DNA of 64,000 bases from CASICS01 sp045564455 (GCA_045564455.1 JBJLHG010000002.1:767589-831588), one strand, 5' to 3'. Counted from the stretch's first letter, positions 1 through 9,758 are shown. The notes: generated by a model not told the origin, from the letters alone. A program made the numbers and translations.

Positions 1-521
1 AAAAAAGAAATGTATGCATTACGGTTTTTTCTATAAATATTTTAACTAGCCCAATTCCATACTTGCTGAGATTGCTTGATCCATACACAGAGCTTTCTTT
101 ATTTCCTGATAATGGATCAAATTTAATATGGTGGATATTAATTTCATATACAGCAATTGAAGATATGTTGAGAGCTATGGGTTTTGTATTAGTTATTTCT
201 ATGATTTTTGATATTGTTGAAGATAGTCAAATAAAGACTGGAAGAAGAGATGAAGGTATTTTTATGGCAGGACCAGGTCTTATTCAAAAAGTTTTATCAG
301 GTCTAGGGATATTTATCTTAGGGTTTGTTCTTCAATATATTGGATTTGATCCAGAAATAACAAATTTGCAAGATGAAAATATACCGATTAATCAACTTGT
401 AATATTTCAGATTATTATTCAACCTCTTTTAACTTTGGCTGCTACCTTTTGCCTTTTCTTTTATACTATTTCGAGAAACTCGCACAGCGGAGTTGTTGAT
501 GAATTAGGATATAAGAATTAA
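1..521 (+). CDS. GPH-family MFS sugar/cation symporter, C-terminal part
   Basis: The reading frame is open from the first base of the window (codons start at base 3), so this is the 3' end of a longer gene; a TTG at 63 is internal, not a start. What remains holds several hydrophobic segments and the element 'VEDSQIKTGRRDEGIFMAG', closely matching the C-terminal part of the full-length transporter at 3555 (VEEVEKLTGRRMEGTLLA). That places it in the glycoside-pentoside-hexuronide (GPH) branch of the major facilitator superfamily, inner-membrane carriers that usually move sugars or glycosides with a cation. It ends 2 bases before the rhomboid gene, so it is probably the first visible gene of a four-gene operon. 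The substrate is unknown. Confidence 0.8.
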   Translation, partial: KRNVCITVFSINILTSPIPYLLRLLDPYTELSLFPDNGSNLIWWILISYTAIEDMLRAMGFVLVISMIFDIVEDSQIKTGRRDEGIFMAGPGLIQKVLSGLGIFILGFVLQYIGFDPEITNLQDENIPINQLVIFQIIIQPLLTLAATFCLFFYTISRNSHSGVVDELGYKN

Positions 522-523
522 TT

Positions 524-1315
524 ATGTTTTTCCCAATATCTGACGACAATCCAAGTAATAGAGCGCCATTAGTAACATATATACTTATTTGCTTATGTGC
601 ATTCGTATTCTTTTTGCAAATTCTTTCAGAAATGAATTCAGAAATTTATTTTTCTTTTGGATTTATTCCATCTAATTTTTTTAATTCTAGTTCTTTATTT
701 AGTGCTCTAATTCCAATTATTACTTCTATGTTTGTTCATGGAGGCTTCGCTCACATTATGGGAAATATGCTTTATTTATGGATCTTTGGCGATAATGTTG
801 AAGATTCAATGGGGAGATTTAAATTTATTATATTTTATCTGCTTTGTGGTGCAGCAGGAGCTTTATTGCAGGGCTATGTTGATCCCCAATCAAATATTCC
901 TATGGTGGGTGCAAGCGGGGCAATAGCTGGAGTTTTAGGAGCATACTTGCTGCTATTTCCAAGAGCCAACGTAAGATGCTTGGTTTTTATTATTATAATA
1001 ATTCAAATGATTAGAGTTCCTGCATTTCTTGTTTTAGGGATATGGATTTTTGGACAATTTTTTAGTTTGCCTGGATCTTTGGAGGGCTCGGGGGGAACAG
1101 CTTATTACGCTCACATAGGAGGATTTTTAGCAGGAATGATATTGATTCCCTTTTTTAAAAAATCCAATGTAAGATTGTTTCAAAATAAAGTTTCGAATTC
1201 TTGGGTTTCAGAAACTTCATTTAATTTAAGACAAGGAAGAAATAATTTACAAAAAACCACTTTTTTGGAATCATTTATTGAGAAATCTGAAAAAGAAATC
1301 AAAAAAAGAAAATGA
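524..1315 (+). CDS. rhomboid family intramembrane serine protease
   Basis: This 263-residue polytopic protein has the rhomboid signature. There is a His-rich element HGGFAHIMGNM at residues 72-82, with H77 and N81 where the family has its oxyanion residues. The catalytic serine lies in GASGA (S131) and the catalytic histidine in AHIGG (H197). The N-terminal SDDNPSNRAPLVTY (about 6-19) is typical of the bacterial group that begins with a short cytoplasmic tail before the first helix. Rhomboids cleave transmembrane segments of other proteins within the inner membrane. It is translated 2 bases after the transporter fragment and overlaps the next gene by 4 bases (ATGA). Its natural substrate cannot be read from the sequence. 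Confidence 0.93.
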   Translation: MFFPISDDNPSNRAPLVTYILICLCAFVFFLQILSEMNSEIYFSFGFIPSNFFNSSSLFSALIPIITSMFVHGGFAHIMGNMLYLWIFGDNVEDSMGRFKFIIFYLLCGAAGALLQGYVDPQSNIPMVGASGAIAGVLGAYLLLFPRANVRCLVFIIIIIQMIRVPAFLVLGIWIFGQFFSLPGSLEGSGGTAYYAHIGGFLAGMILIPFFKKSNVRLFQNKVSNSWVSETSFNLRQGRNNLQKTTFLESFIEKSEKEIKKRK

Positions 1316-3555
1316 AATTAATATTTAGAATTGGGTTTTGGATTTTCGGATCACTATTTGCAGTTTTGTTTATTTTAGGGGCATATTACTTTGCCTTTTA
1401 TTCAAACTTTTTTGGAACTCTCGAAAATGCTGGATCTAATGTTAATCAATCATATCCAGATGAATTACTTCAGTCCAAAATTCAATCACAGTTAAAACAT
1501 ACCAATACTAATAAACAAATTCTATTCGGCGATACTCATGTGCATTCAACTTATTCAACAGATGCTTTTTTATGGAGTTTAAAAACCTTCAATGGCGAAG
1601 GACCTCATCTAATGGCTGAAGCCTGTGATTATGCAAGATTTTGTTCAGCTATAGATTTTTGGGTTAATACTGATCATGCGGAAGCAAGTACCCCTAGAAA
1701 ATGGTCTGAAACAATTAAAGCAGTTCAAAATTGTGATGCTGTAAATGAAAATGATAGAGCCAAAGATTTAATAAGTTTTGTGGGGTATGAATGGACTCAG
1801 ATTAATCCATCTAACAAAGACGACCATTACGGTCATAAAAATGTTGTATTTTTAGAATCTGATCAAGATCTTCTTCCTAATGTTCCATTTGGCGCTGCTG
1901 GTTATACTTCAAGTGGCTTCAGAGATATTGAGGGGATGACTGCTGCAAAGATAAATATGCTTTCAGCATCGGTAGTTGATTTTTCCAATAGAGATAGATA
2001 CGCAGATTTTATAGCTTTTTATGAGGAGGTTGTTGCTAATCCAGATTGCGATATTAATGATATAAATTATTTAGATTGCTATAAATCTGTTTATACACCT
2101 AAAGATTTATTTTCAATTTTAGAAACTGTTCAGTCAGATTCTATAGTTATACCTCATGGGAATGCTTGGGGTTACTATACACCTACAGAATCAAGTTGGG
2201 ACAAACAGCTTTTAAATGAAATGCATGACCCTTCTAAGCAAATTTCAATTGAGGTCTTTTCCGGGCATGGAAATTCTGAGGAATTTAGAGATTGGACAGG
2301 AACAATAACTAAAAATGGAGCAAAAATATGTCCAAAACCTACAGAAAACTATCTTCCCTCTTGTTGGAGAGCGGGAGAGATTATAAGTGAAAGATGTTTA
2401 GCCAATGGATCTAGTGAAGAAATTTGCTCAGCTAGAGCAGAATTAGCTAAGCAGTCTTATATTGAGGGTGGTCAATATGGGCACTGGTCTGTTTTGGGAG
2501 CTAAGCCGTCTGATTGGTTAGATTCTGGTCAATGTAAAGATTGTTTTGTGCCTGCTTTTAATATGAGACCCAGTGCTTCTGTTCAATATGCTCTTGCCCT
2601 TAGAAAATTTGAAGGAGATAAGGTTAGCTCATTTGATTTTGGATTTATTGCTTCTAGTGATAATCATCGAGCCAGACCCGGAACTGGATATAAAGCAATT
2701 GATAGGTTAGTAACAACTGAAGCAAATGGTCCATCTAGTGAGTTTTTCTATAAAAATACATATCCAGAAGAACTTAAGTCAGACGTGCCTTGGGAAGTCA
2801 TACCAAGCGAAATAAATACTGCCAGTGAATTAACCATGTTTGAAGCAGAAAGGCAGTCTTCTTTTTTTACAACCGGAGGGCTAGCTGCAGTTCATGTGTC
2901 AAAAAGAAATAGAGAAGGAATCTGGGAAGGGTTTAAGAAAAAAGAAACTTACGCGACCAGTGGGCCTAGAATTTTACTATGGTTTGATCTTATTAATTCT
3001 AAAGATGGACGAATCCCTATGGGTTCTAAAACAAAGCTTTCTGAAAACCCTATTTTTGAAGTGAAAGCAGTAGGTTCTTTCAAACAAAAACCTGGTTGTC
3101 CAGATTTAGGTCTTTCTAAAGCTGATAACGAAAAAGTCATGAGGCTGTGTAAAAATGAATGTTTTAATCCTTCTGAAGAAAGAAGAGAAATAACCAGACT
3201 TGAAATAATAAAGATCACTCCTCAAAATTATAATAATGAGCCAGTAGAGAATTTAATAAAAGATGTTTGGAAAGTGCATGAGTGTAAACCTAATACTGGG
3301 GAGTGTAGATTTAGATTTTCTGATTCAGAGTATTCTAAAAATGGCAGAGACAGTCTTTATTATGTTAGGGCTATAGAAGAACCTTCTTTGAGAATCAATG
3401 GCGGCAACTTAAGATGTGATTATGATGAGAATGGAAATTGTAAAAAAGTTAATATTTGTTATGGAGGCTTTCAAACAAGCAGAGAAGATAATTGCACTAT
3501 GTTATCAGAGGAGAGAGCTTGGTCATCTCCAATTTACGTTAATCAGCTTAACTAA
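1312..3555 (+). CDS. DUF3604 family PHP-like metal-dependent protein, membrane anchored
   Basis: The 747-residue product starts with one hydrophobic segment (about residues 5-30) and then the DUF3604 signature GDTHVHSTYSTDAF (H76, H78). Further candidate metal ligands are D121-H122 in NTDHAE, E160, H172/H175, H282 in PHGNAWG and H452 in SSDNHRARPGTGYK. DUF3604 proteins resemble PHP-type phosphoesterases and usually sit in the periplasm or are anchored to the membrane; their reaction is not established. Many cysteines in the C-terminal 250 residues are compatible with an oxidising extracytoplasmic location. It overlaps the rhomboid gene by 4 bases and shares one base with the transporter start (TAATG), so it is translationally coupled to both. 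Confidence 0.85.
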   Translation: MKLIFRIGFWIFGSLFAVLFILGAYYFAFYSNFFGTLENAGSNVNQSYPDELLQSKIQSQLKHTNTNKQILFGDTHVHSTYSTDAFLWSLKTFNGEGPHLMAEACDYARFCSAIDFWVNTDHAEASTPRKWSETIKAVQNCDAVNENDRAKDLISFVGYEWTQINPSNKDDHYGHKNVVFLESDQDLLPNVPFGAAGYTSSGFRDIEGMTAAKINMLSASVVDFSNRDRYADFIAFYEEVVANPDCDINDINYLDCYKSVYTPKDLFSILETVQSDSIVIPHGNAWGYYTPTESSWDKQLLNEMHDPSKQISIEVFSGHGNSEEFRDWTGTITKNGAKICPKPTENYLPSCWRAGEIISERCLANGSSEEICSARAELAKQSYIEGGQYGHWSVLGAKPSDWLDSGQCKDCFVPAFNMRPSASVQYALALRKFEGDKVSSFDFGFIASSDNHRARPGTGYKAIDRLVTTEANGPSSEFFYKNTYPEELKSDVPWEVIPSEINTASELTMFEAERQSSFFTTGGLAAVHVSKRNREGIWEGFKKKETYATSGPRILLWFDLINSKDGRIPMGSKTKLSENPIFEVKAVGSFKQKPGCPDLGLSKADNEKVMRLCKNECFNPSEERREITRLEIIKITPQNYNNEPVENLIKDVWKVHECKPNTGECRFRFSDSEYSKNGRDSLYYVRAIEEPSLRINGGNLRCDYDENGNCKKVNICYGGFQTSREDNCTMLSEERAWSSPIYVNQLN

Positions 3556-4979
3556 TGTCCGCAGATAAACTACCTGTTTTAACAAAATTTTTATATGGAT
3601 TTGGTTCTATGTCATATGGAATCAAAGATAATGCTTTTGCATATTTTTTATTATTTGTTTACGTTCAAATATTTGGACTAGCTCCAGACTTAGCTGGTTT
3701 AGCTATACTGTTAATGTTGGTATTTGATGCATTTTCAGACCCTTTGGTAGGGTATTTTTCTGATAGATATAAGTCTAAATGGGGAAGGAGACATCCATTT
3801 ATGTATTTCTCTGCTATTCCAGTTAGCCTTTCTTTTTTTCTTCTATGGGACCCCCCAGAATCGCTTTCACAAACTCAATTGTTTTTTTATCTTTTAGGAG
3901 TGGGAGTTTTTATAAGAACTGCTATTACGTTTTATGAAATTCCAAGTACTGCTTTAGGACCCGAACTATCTAAAGATTATGTAGAAAGAAGCTCTCTTCT
4001 GTCATACAGGTATTGGTTTGGTTGGTGGGGAGGCCTACTTGTATGGAATTCATTGTGGATATTCGTTGTCTATAGCAGTTATTCAGGAACTACTGATGCA
4101 AGATATTTGCCTGAAACTTGGAAAATTTATGGACTAGTTTGTAGTTTAATAATGTTTATAGCGATTATGGTTACTGCCTTAGGAACTCATAAACATATAA
4201 AAGATTTATATTCTCCAGAAGTAAAAAAGATTTCTTTAAGAAGTACTTTAAGTGAACTTTGGGAAACAGTAACAATCAGTCGAGATTATCTGGTTTTATT
4301 TTTAGCTATGATCATCACTAGTATTGCTACAGGAATAGCGACTAATTTAACGTTATTTTTTTATAGCTATTTTTGGGAATTTACACCGATAAATATTTTA
4401 ACTATTGGTCTGACTCTTTTCCTTACCCCTTTAGTAGGATTAAAACTATCGCCCTTGCTTGCGGCTAAGCTAGGAAAGAGAGAAACTATAATTTATCTAT
4501 TTATTGTTGCCTTTGTTGCTGAAAATATAGTCATCTTAATGAGAATATTAGATTATCTGCCTAGTAACGAATCTGTACTTATTTTGCCAATGGTTCTTAT
4601 TTTTCATTGGATAGCTATTAGCGCTCAAATAATTTCATACACAACTCTTGCTTCAATGGTTTTTGATACAGTTGAAGAAGTTGAAAAACTTACAGGAAGA
4701 AGAATGGAAGGAACTTTATTAGCTGCTAGATCCTTTGCAGCTAAGTGTATGAGTGGCGCAGGTGCCTTTCTAGCAGGACTAATTCTATCTTTTTCGGCAT
4801 GGCCTAAAGAAGCTAGCGCTGGTGAGGTAGAATCAACTATATTAAATAGCGTAGGACTTTTAGCAATATCAATATCTTCTATTTTATGGATTTCAGCAAT
4901 TTTTGTATTTTCAAGAGTCAAAATGACAAGAACGTCTCATGAAGAAAATCTAGGAGAACTAAATTATAAAAATGATTAA
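3555..4979 (+). CDS. GPH-family MFS sugar/cation symporter
   Basis: This full-length 474-residue transporter has about 12 predicted membrane segments. It carries the GPH/MelB-type loop motif DPLVGYFSDRYKSKWGRRHP (from residue 62) and a C-terminal EKLTGRRMEGTLLAARS element. Members import glycosides, uronides or related solutes with sodium or protons. It is a paralogue of the fragment at the left edge, and the two bracket the rhomboid and DUF3604 genes, which suggests one substrate system with two carriers. Its end overlaps the bolA start by 8 bases. The substrate is not predictable; an aromatic or steroid-like conjugate is as possible as a sugar. Confidence 0.88.
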   Translation: MSADKLPVLTKFLYGFGSMSYGIKDNAFAYFLLFVYVQIFGLAPDLAGLAILLMLVFDAFSDPLVGYFSDRYKSKWGRRHPFMYFSAIPVSLSFFLLWDPPESLSQTQLFFYLLGVGVFIRTAITFYEIPSTALGPELSKDYVERSSLLSYRYWFGWWGGLLVWNSLWIFVVYSSYSGTTDARYLPETWKIYGLVCSLIMFIAIMVTALGTHKHIKDLYSPEVKKISLRSTLSELWETVTISRDYLVLFLAMIITSIATGIATNLTLFFYSYFWEFTPINILTIGLTLFLTPLVGLKLSPLLAAKLGKRETIIYLFIVAFVAENIVILMRILDYLPSNESVLILPMVLIFHWIAISAQIISYTTLASMVFDTVEEVEKLTGRRMEGTLLAARSFAAKCMSGAGAFLAGLILSFSAWPKEASAGEVESTILNSVGLLAISISSILWISAIFVFSRVKMTRTSHEENLGELNYKND

Positions 4980-5280
4980 AGAAGAAATTGAAAACAAATT
5001 AAAAATAGACTGTGAGCCTTGGCATTTAGAAGTTATAAACGAGTCTCCAAACCATAACGTCCCTGAAGGAGCAGAATCACATTTTAAAATTATTATAGTT
5101 TCTGAGAAGTTTTTTGAAATAAAAGCTGTTCAAAGACATCAGTTAATATACTCAGTATTAAATGAAGAGATGAAGAAAATTCATGCTATAGCAATTCATC
5201 CTTTCACCCCTGATGAATGGAAGAATAAAACTGGCGAGTCTTTGGATTCTCCAAAATGTCTTGGCGGAGGACATGATTGA
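4972..5280 (+). CDS. bolA: BolA family protein
   Basis: The 102-residue protein has the BolA fold signature: NESPNHNVPEGAESHFKI near residues 24-41, a QRHQLIYSVL helix, and the conserved HAIAIHPFTPDEW near the C-terminal end of the domain. These features match BolA proper rather than the shorter IbaG type. BolA works with monothiol glutaredoxins in Fe-S cluster trafficking and in E. coli also affects transcription and cell shape. It overlaps the preceding transporter by 8 bases and the next gene by 8 bases, so expression is coupled. Histidines conserved for Fe-S binding with a glutaredoxin are present. Confidence 0.92.
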   Translation: MIKEEIENKLKIDCEPWHLEVINESPNHNVPEGAESHFKIIIVSEKFFEIKAVQRHQLIYSVLNEEMKKIHAIAIHPFTPDEWKNKTGESLDSPKCLGGGHD

Positions 5281-6166
5281 TTTTGATAAAAATATAGATA
5301 ATTTTTATATTTATACTTTTTACAACTGTTTAAGCATAGAAAATCACGGTTCTTTTGCTGAAAATATTAGAAAAAATGCCAGAAGCTTAGACATAATCGG
5401 AACCATTATTTTAACTCCAGAAGGAATTAATTCGACTATTGCCTGCAACAAAGCTTCTAATCTAGACAAGTTTATTTTAAATCTAGAAAAGTATTTTGGA
5501 AAAATTTCAGTTAAAAGATCAGAGTCTTTAAAAAAACCCTTTAAACGATTAAAAATAAAAATAAGAAATGAAGTTGTTCCATCGGGCACTGAAGTCAAAG
5601 TAGATACTTCATTGAATAACTATATAAAGCCTGAGGAATGGAATGACTTTATTACAGATAAATCTGTTATCACAATTGATGTAAGGAATGATTATGAAAT
5701 AGGTGTTGGAACTTTTGCTTATTCTAAATCACCTAACACTAAAAACTTTAGAGAGTTTAATAATTACATAAAAGATTCAAAAAATAATTTTAAAAATAAG
5801 AAAATAGCTATTTTTTGTACTGGCGGGATAAGGTGCGAAAAGGCTTCAGCTTTATTTCAAGCTAATAATGTTAAAAATGTTTATCAATTAGAGGGCGGAA
5901 TTATTAATTATTTTGATAAGACCAAATCAACTGATATGTGGGAAGGGGAATGTTTTGTTTTTGATGACAGAGTTACAGTTGATAGAAATCTAAAAGCAGG
6001 CAATTATAAACAATGTTTTGCTTGTCGAAGGCCTCTATCAAAGGATGATTTGAAAAAGCCTCAATACATAGAAGGCATTTCTTGCCATAATTGTCATCTT
6101 GAAAAAACAGATAATGATAGAAAGCGATTTACTGAAAGGCAAAAACAAAAACAAAAACAAAAATAA
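5273..6166 (+). CDS. trhO: tRNA uridine(34) hydroxylase TrhO (YceA), rhodanese domain
   Basis: From the ATG at 5273, preceded by the strong ribosome site GGCGGAGG inside the end of bolA, the product is 297 residues; an upstream in-frame ATG at 5213 lies inside bolA and is rejected. The N-terminal half resembles the acylphosphatase-like TrhO domain (ILTPEGINSTIA, about 46-57). The rhodanese loop is CTGGIRCEK with C182 and C188. Two CxxC pairs (C248/C251, C271/C274) form the usual C-terminal metal-binding knuckle. TrhO hydroxylates U34 of certain tRNAs toward cmo5U/mo5U. The tail ends in a lysine/glutamine run encoded by a short AACAAA repeat. E. coli TrhO is somewhat longer. Confidence 0.9.
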   Translation: MIDFDKNIDNFYIYTFYNCLSIENHGSFAENIRKNARSLDIIGTIILTPEGINSTIACNKASNLDKFILNLEKYFGKISVKRSESLKKPFKRLKIKIRNEVVPSGTEVKVDTSLNNYIKPEEWNDFITDKSVITIDVRNDYEIGVGTFAYSKSPNTKNFREFNNYIKDSKNNFKNKKIAIFCTGGIRCEKASALFQANNVKNVYQLEGGIINYFDKTKSTDMWEGECFVFDDRVTVDRNLKAGNYKQCFACRRPLSKDDLKKPQYIEGISCHNCHLEKTDNDRKRFTERQKQKQKQK

Positions 6167-6169
6167 TTA

Positions 6170-8620
6170 ATGTCATTAACTAACTGGATTACTGACCGCC
6201 CAAAATTAAATATTTTACTTTTATTTTTTCTTATATGTACTGTCTCATATGGTATAAATAATTTTGAATTAGACGCATCTTCTGAAACTCTTCTACTAGA
6301 GAATGATCCTGATTTAAAGCTCTATAGAGAAAATACAGAAATATATGGATCAAGTGATTTTTTAGTAATTACTTTTAGCCCTAATGATGAACTTCTCTCT
6401 GTATCTACGATAAATAATATCAAAAAACTTGTTAATGATTTAAAGCAGGTTAAAGGAGTAGAGAGTGTATTAAGTTTGTTAGATGTGCCTTTGATAGTGA
6501 GTTCGGCGAATCAATCGTTTAGCGAAGTTGCAGATAATGTCTCTACTCTAAATGCCAATGAAATAGATATAAATCTTGCAAAAAGAGTCTTTTCTACAAA
6601 TCCTGTTTATAAAAACCTTTTGATAAGTGAAGATTTAAAAACAACTGCATTTCAATTAACTTTAAAAAGAAATTTTGAATATGAGAGATTAATAAATAAT
6701 AGATATACCCTTTATGGGTCTTTATCGAACAATAAAGATAAAGAAATTAATGAGGTAAATAGATTAATAGAAGTAGAAAAAAAATTAATATCTATTAAAG
6801 AAAAAGAACTTGTCTCTTCTTTAAGAAATATTCTTTCAAATTATTCTAACTTTGGAGAGTTATTTTTGGGCGGCGGAGCGATGATTGCATCAGACACAAT
6901 AGAATTTATTTCTCAAGATTTATTAGTTTTTGGCTTAGCAGTCCTGATAATTTTTATCATAGTATTAGCTTTTATATTTAAAAGTTTTATTTGGGTTATG
7001 ATCCCGCTTGCTACAGCTGGGCTAACTTCACTTTTATCTATTGGCACCGTTGGATGGTTTGGTTGGAAAGTTACAGTAGTTTCTGCAAATTTTGTTTCTA
7101 TTCTTATGATCATAAGCATATCTCTGATGGTTCATTTAATAGTTAGATATCAAGAATTAGCAGTGATTAATGAATCATCCACACAGAAGGAAATAGTCTC
7201 AAATACTCTCAAACAAATGTTTCTACCTTGTTTATATACAGCCTTAACTACTATAGTAGCTTTTGCATCTCTAATAATAAGTGATATTAAACCAATTATA
7301 GATTTTGGAATCATTATGGTTATGGGAATCGTTATAACTTTTACCTTTGCATTCGTTTTTTTTGGCTCATTGTTATCACTTATAGATAAAAATAAGTTAA
7401 GTACTGAAATGGATAACTCTTCTAGTAAGACTTTATTAATTCATAATCTATCTAAGAATAATCCTTATAAAATTATTTCTATAGCATTGGCAATTTTTTC
7501 TCTTTCTATTTATGGCTTTTCAAAATTAACAGTTGAAAATAAATTTATCGATTACTTCAAATCTACTACTGAAATTTATAAAGGACTTTCATTAATAGAT
7601 ACTAAATTAGGCGGTACAGCCACTCTTGATATAATTATAGATGCTCCTGAGCAACTTAAAATTATCGACTCATTTGATGGCTTTGATGATGACTTTGATG
7701 ATGAATTTGGTAGTGCATTAAAAGAGCAGATTGATATTCAAGGTTACTGGTTTACTTCAGATAATTTAGCTTTTTTAGAAACAATTCATGACTATTTAGA
7801 AAATAGACCAGAGATAGGTAAAGTTCTATCTGTTTCAAGCGGTATAAAAATAGCAGAGATAGCTAATAATAATCAAAGACTTTCGGATCTAGAATTAGCT
7901 TTATTAAGAAAATTATTACCTGAGGAAATAGAAACACAACTTTTGTCTTCCTATATTACTAATGGAGATAATCAAGTAAGATTATCAGCAAGAGTTATAG
8001 AGTCATATGAAGGCCTTAATAGAAAAGATTTAATCTATTCAGTAAAAAAAGATCTAGAAAATAAATTTGATATTCCTCAAAGTAGATTTAAATTAACAGG
8101 TATATCAGTAATTTATAATAATTTATTGCAAAGTTTATTTGGATCGTTGATAGGCAGTATGGCAATAGTCTTTTTTTGCATATTCTTAATGTTTATATTT
8201 CTTTTTAGATCAGTCTATCTAGCTATTGTAGGAATGATGCCTAATTTTTTAGCTGCAGGAGCTGTTATTGGAACAATAGGATTATCAGGTATACCATTAG
8301 ATATAATGACGGTAACTGTGGCTGCTGTAAGTATTGGCATGGGCGTAGATAATACTATTCATTATATTCATCGTTTTAAAAGAGAATTCTCTAAGAATAA
8401 AAATTACGAAGAAAGCACCAAAAGAACTCATGCCACTATTGGTAGAGCTCTTTTTTATACGTCAATAACTATAGTTCTTGGATTTTTAGTCCTTGCAACA
8501 TCAAATTTTAGCCCTACAATTTTCTTTGGTATTTTCACTTCTTTATCAATGATAATGGCTGTAATAGGCTCGCTAATATTGTTACCAGTACTTTTAATAA
8601 AACTTAAACCAATAAGGTGA
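6170..8620 (+). CDS. RND/MMPL superfamily exporter
   Basis: This 816-residue protein has the duplicated RND layout. One helix near residues 12-30 is followed by a large extracytoplasmic loop and a helix bundle from about 250 to 410. The pattern repeats with one helix near 440, a second loop, and a bundle from about 655 to the end. The family label is predicted exporter of the RND superfamily (MMPL domain); such proteins move lipids, hopanoids or other hydrophobic molecules. The second loop contains a very acidic run (GFDDDFDDEFG, near residue 502). It follows trhO by 3 bases and precedes a racemase-like gene by 4 bases. That proximity hints at a lipid or acyl-CoA-derived cargo, but this is inference. 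Confidence 0.87.
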   Translation: MSLTNWITDRPKLNILLLFFLICTVSYGINNFELDASSETLLLENDPDLKLYRENTEIYGSSDFLVITFSPNDELLSVSTINNIKKLVNDLKQVKGVESVLSLLDVPLIVSSANQSFSEVADNVSTLNANEIDINLAKRVFSTNPVYKNLLISEDLKTTAFQLTLKRNFEYERLINNRYTLYGSLSNNKDKEINEVNRLIEVEKKLISIKEKELVSSLRNILSNYSNFGELFLGGGAMIASDTIEFISQDLLVFGLAVLIIFIIVLAFIFKSFIWVMIPLATAGLTSLLSIGTVGWFGWKVTVVSANFVSILMIISISLMVHLIVRYQELAVINESSTQKEIVSNTLKQMFLPCLYTALTTIVAFASLIISDIKPIIDFGIIMVMGIVITFTFAFVFFGSLLSLIDKNKLSTEMDNSSSKTLLIHNLSKNNPYKIISIALAIFSLSIYGFSKLTVENKFIDYFKSTTEIYKGLSLIDTKLGGTATLDIIIDAPEQLKIIDSFDGFDDDFDDEFGSALKEQIDIQGYWFTSDNLAFLETIHDYLENRPEIGKVLSVSSGIKIAEIANNNQRLSDLELALLRKLLPEEIETQLLSSYITNGDNQVRLSARVIESYEGLNRKDLIYSVKKDLENKFDIPQSRFKLTGISVIYNNLLQSLFGSLIGSMAIVFFCIFLMFIFLFRSVYLAIVGMMPNFLAAGAVIGTIGLSGIPLDIMTVTVAAVSIGMGVDNTIHYIHRFKREFSKNKNYEESTKRTHATIGRALFYTSITIVLGFLVLATSNFSPTIFFGIFTSLSMIMAVIGSLILLPVLLIKLKPIR

Positions 8621-8624
8621 AATT

Positions 8625-9758
8625 ATGGGTCCTTTAAAAGGAATAAAAATTATTGAATTCTCTGCGCTAGGACCAGGGCCATTCTGTGGCATGATCCTTG
8701 CTGATCTAGGAGCTGAAGTGACAGTCATTGATAGATATGAATCTTCCGGTCAATCTACTAAAACTGACGTAGCAAGCAGAGGTAAAAGATCAATTTCAAT
8801 TGATTTAAAAAACAAAGAATCTTTACTATTAATCAATGAATTAATCGCTACAGCAGATGTCGTAATAGAGGGGCTAAGACCTGGAAAAATGGAAAAACTT
8901 AATATGGGTCCGGATCAGTTTCTTAAAATTAACCCCAAACTAATTTATGGAAGAATGACCGGTTGGGGTCAATATGGTTCCTTATCCTCAACGGTTGGTC
9001 ACGATTTAAATTATATTTCTCTTACAGGAGTTATGTCTGCGATAGGAGATAAAAATAAACCTCCTAGACCGCCATTAAATCTTATTGGTGATTTCGGAGG
9101 TGGCGGAATGGTACTTGCAATGGGAATTTGTGCTGCTTTATTGGAAGTATCTAAATCAGGTAAAGGTCAAGTAATAGATTCAGCCATGACAGATGGTTCA
9201 GCATTGTTAATGTCTATGATGTATGGAATGTATGGAGCTGGATTTTGGAAAGACGAAAGAGATACTAATCTTTTAGATGGTTCTGCTCATTTCTATGGAT
9301 GCTATGAATGCAAAGATAATAAATATGTTTCCATAGCTTCAATAGAGCCTCAATTTTATAAAGAGCTAGTTGAAAAATTAAAATTGGACAAAGATAAATT
9401 TAAGGATCAAATGGATAAATCTAAATGGCCTGAACTTAAAGAAATAATTGCTCAAAAATTTAAAGAGAAAAATAGAGATGAATGGTGCAATATTATGGAA
9501 GGTGGAGAAATTTGCTTTGCACCAATCTTATCCATGGAAGAGGCAATTTCACATAAACACAACGTGGATAGAAAAACCTTTATAGAGATAGATGGTATAA
9601 ACCATCCTGCTCCAGCACCAAGATTTTCAGAAACTCCAAGCGAAATACGACACGCTCCTGCAAAGAAAGGCTTCCACACTAATGAAATAATAGATGAGCT
9701 AGGCGATAATTTTGATTTTGATGATCTGGTTAAAAGAAATATTATTTCTCAAGGTTAA
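8625..9758 (+). CDS. CaiB/BaiF family protein, probable alpha-methylacyl-CoA racemase
   Basis: The 377-residue sequence has the CaiB/BaiF N-terminus (LKGIKIIEFSALGPGPFCGM, then LADLGAEV). Within the family it fits alpha-methylacyl-CoA racemase: H126 in GHDLNY and D156 in LIGDFGGGGM fall where the Mycobacterium tuberculosis racemase MCR has its catalytic His/Asp pair. Racemases of this type convert (2R)- to (2S)-methylacyl-CoA so that branched-chain lipid or sterol side chains can enter beta-oxidation. CoA transferase activity is the alternative, but those enzymes use a different Asp. The 3' end overlaps tatD on the other strand by 17 bases. Confidence 0.9.
   Translation: MGPLKGIKIIEFSALGPGPFCGMILADLGAEVTVIDRYESSGQSTKTDVASRGKRSISIDLKNKESLLLINELIATADVVIEGLRPGKMEKLNMGPDQFLKINPKLIYGRMTGWGQYGSLSSTVGHDLNYISLTGVMSAIGDKNKPPRPPLNLIGDFGGGGMVLAMGICAALLEVSKSGKGQVIDSAMTDGSALLMSMMYGMYGAGFWKDERDTNLLDGSAHFYGCYECKDNKYVSIASIEPQFYKELVEKLKLDKDKFKDQMDKSKWPELKEIIAQKFKEKNRDEWCNIMEGGEICFAPILSMEEAISHKHNVDRKTFIEIDGINHPAPAPRFSETPSEIRHAPAKKGFHTNEIIDELGDNFDFDDLVKRNIISQG

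Noticed and set aside
1..4979. The left-edge transporter fragment as a frameshifted copy of the carrier at 3555.
   Set aside because: The fragment is open from the window edge with a normal stop and differs from the other carrier throughout, so it is a paralogue cut by the window, not a broken duplicate.
6136..6166. A short AACAAA-type repeat at the end of trhO.
   Set aside because: It is a simple run encoding alternating Lys/Gln at the C-terminus of TrhO and is read in frame to the stop; it is not a separate repeat element or a CRISPR.
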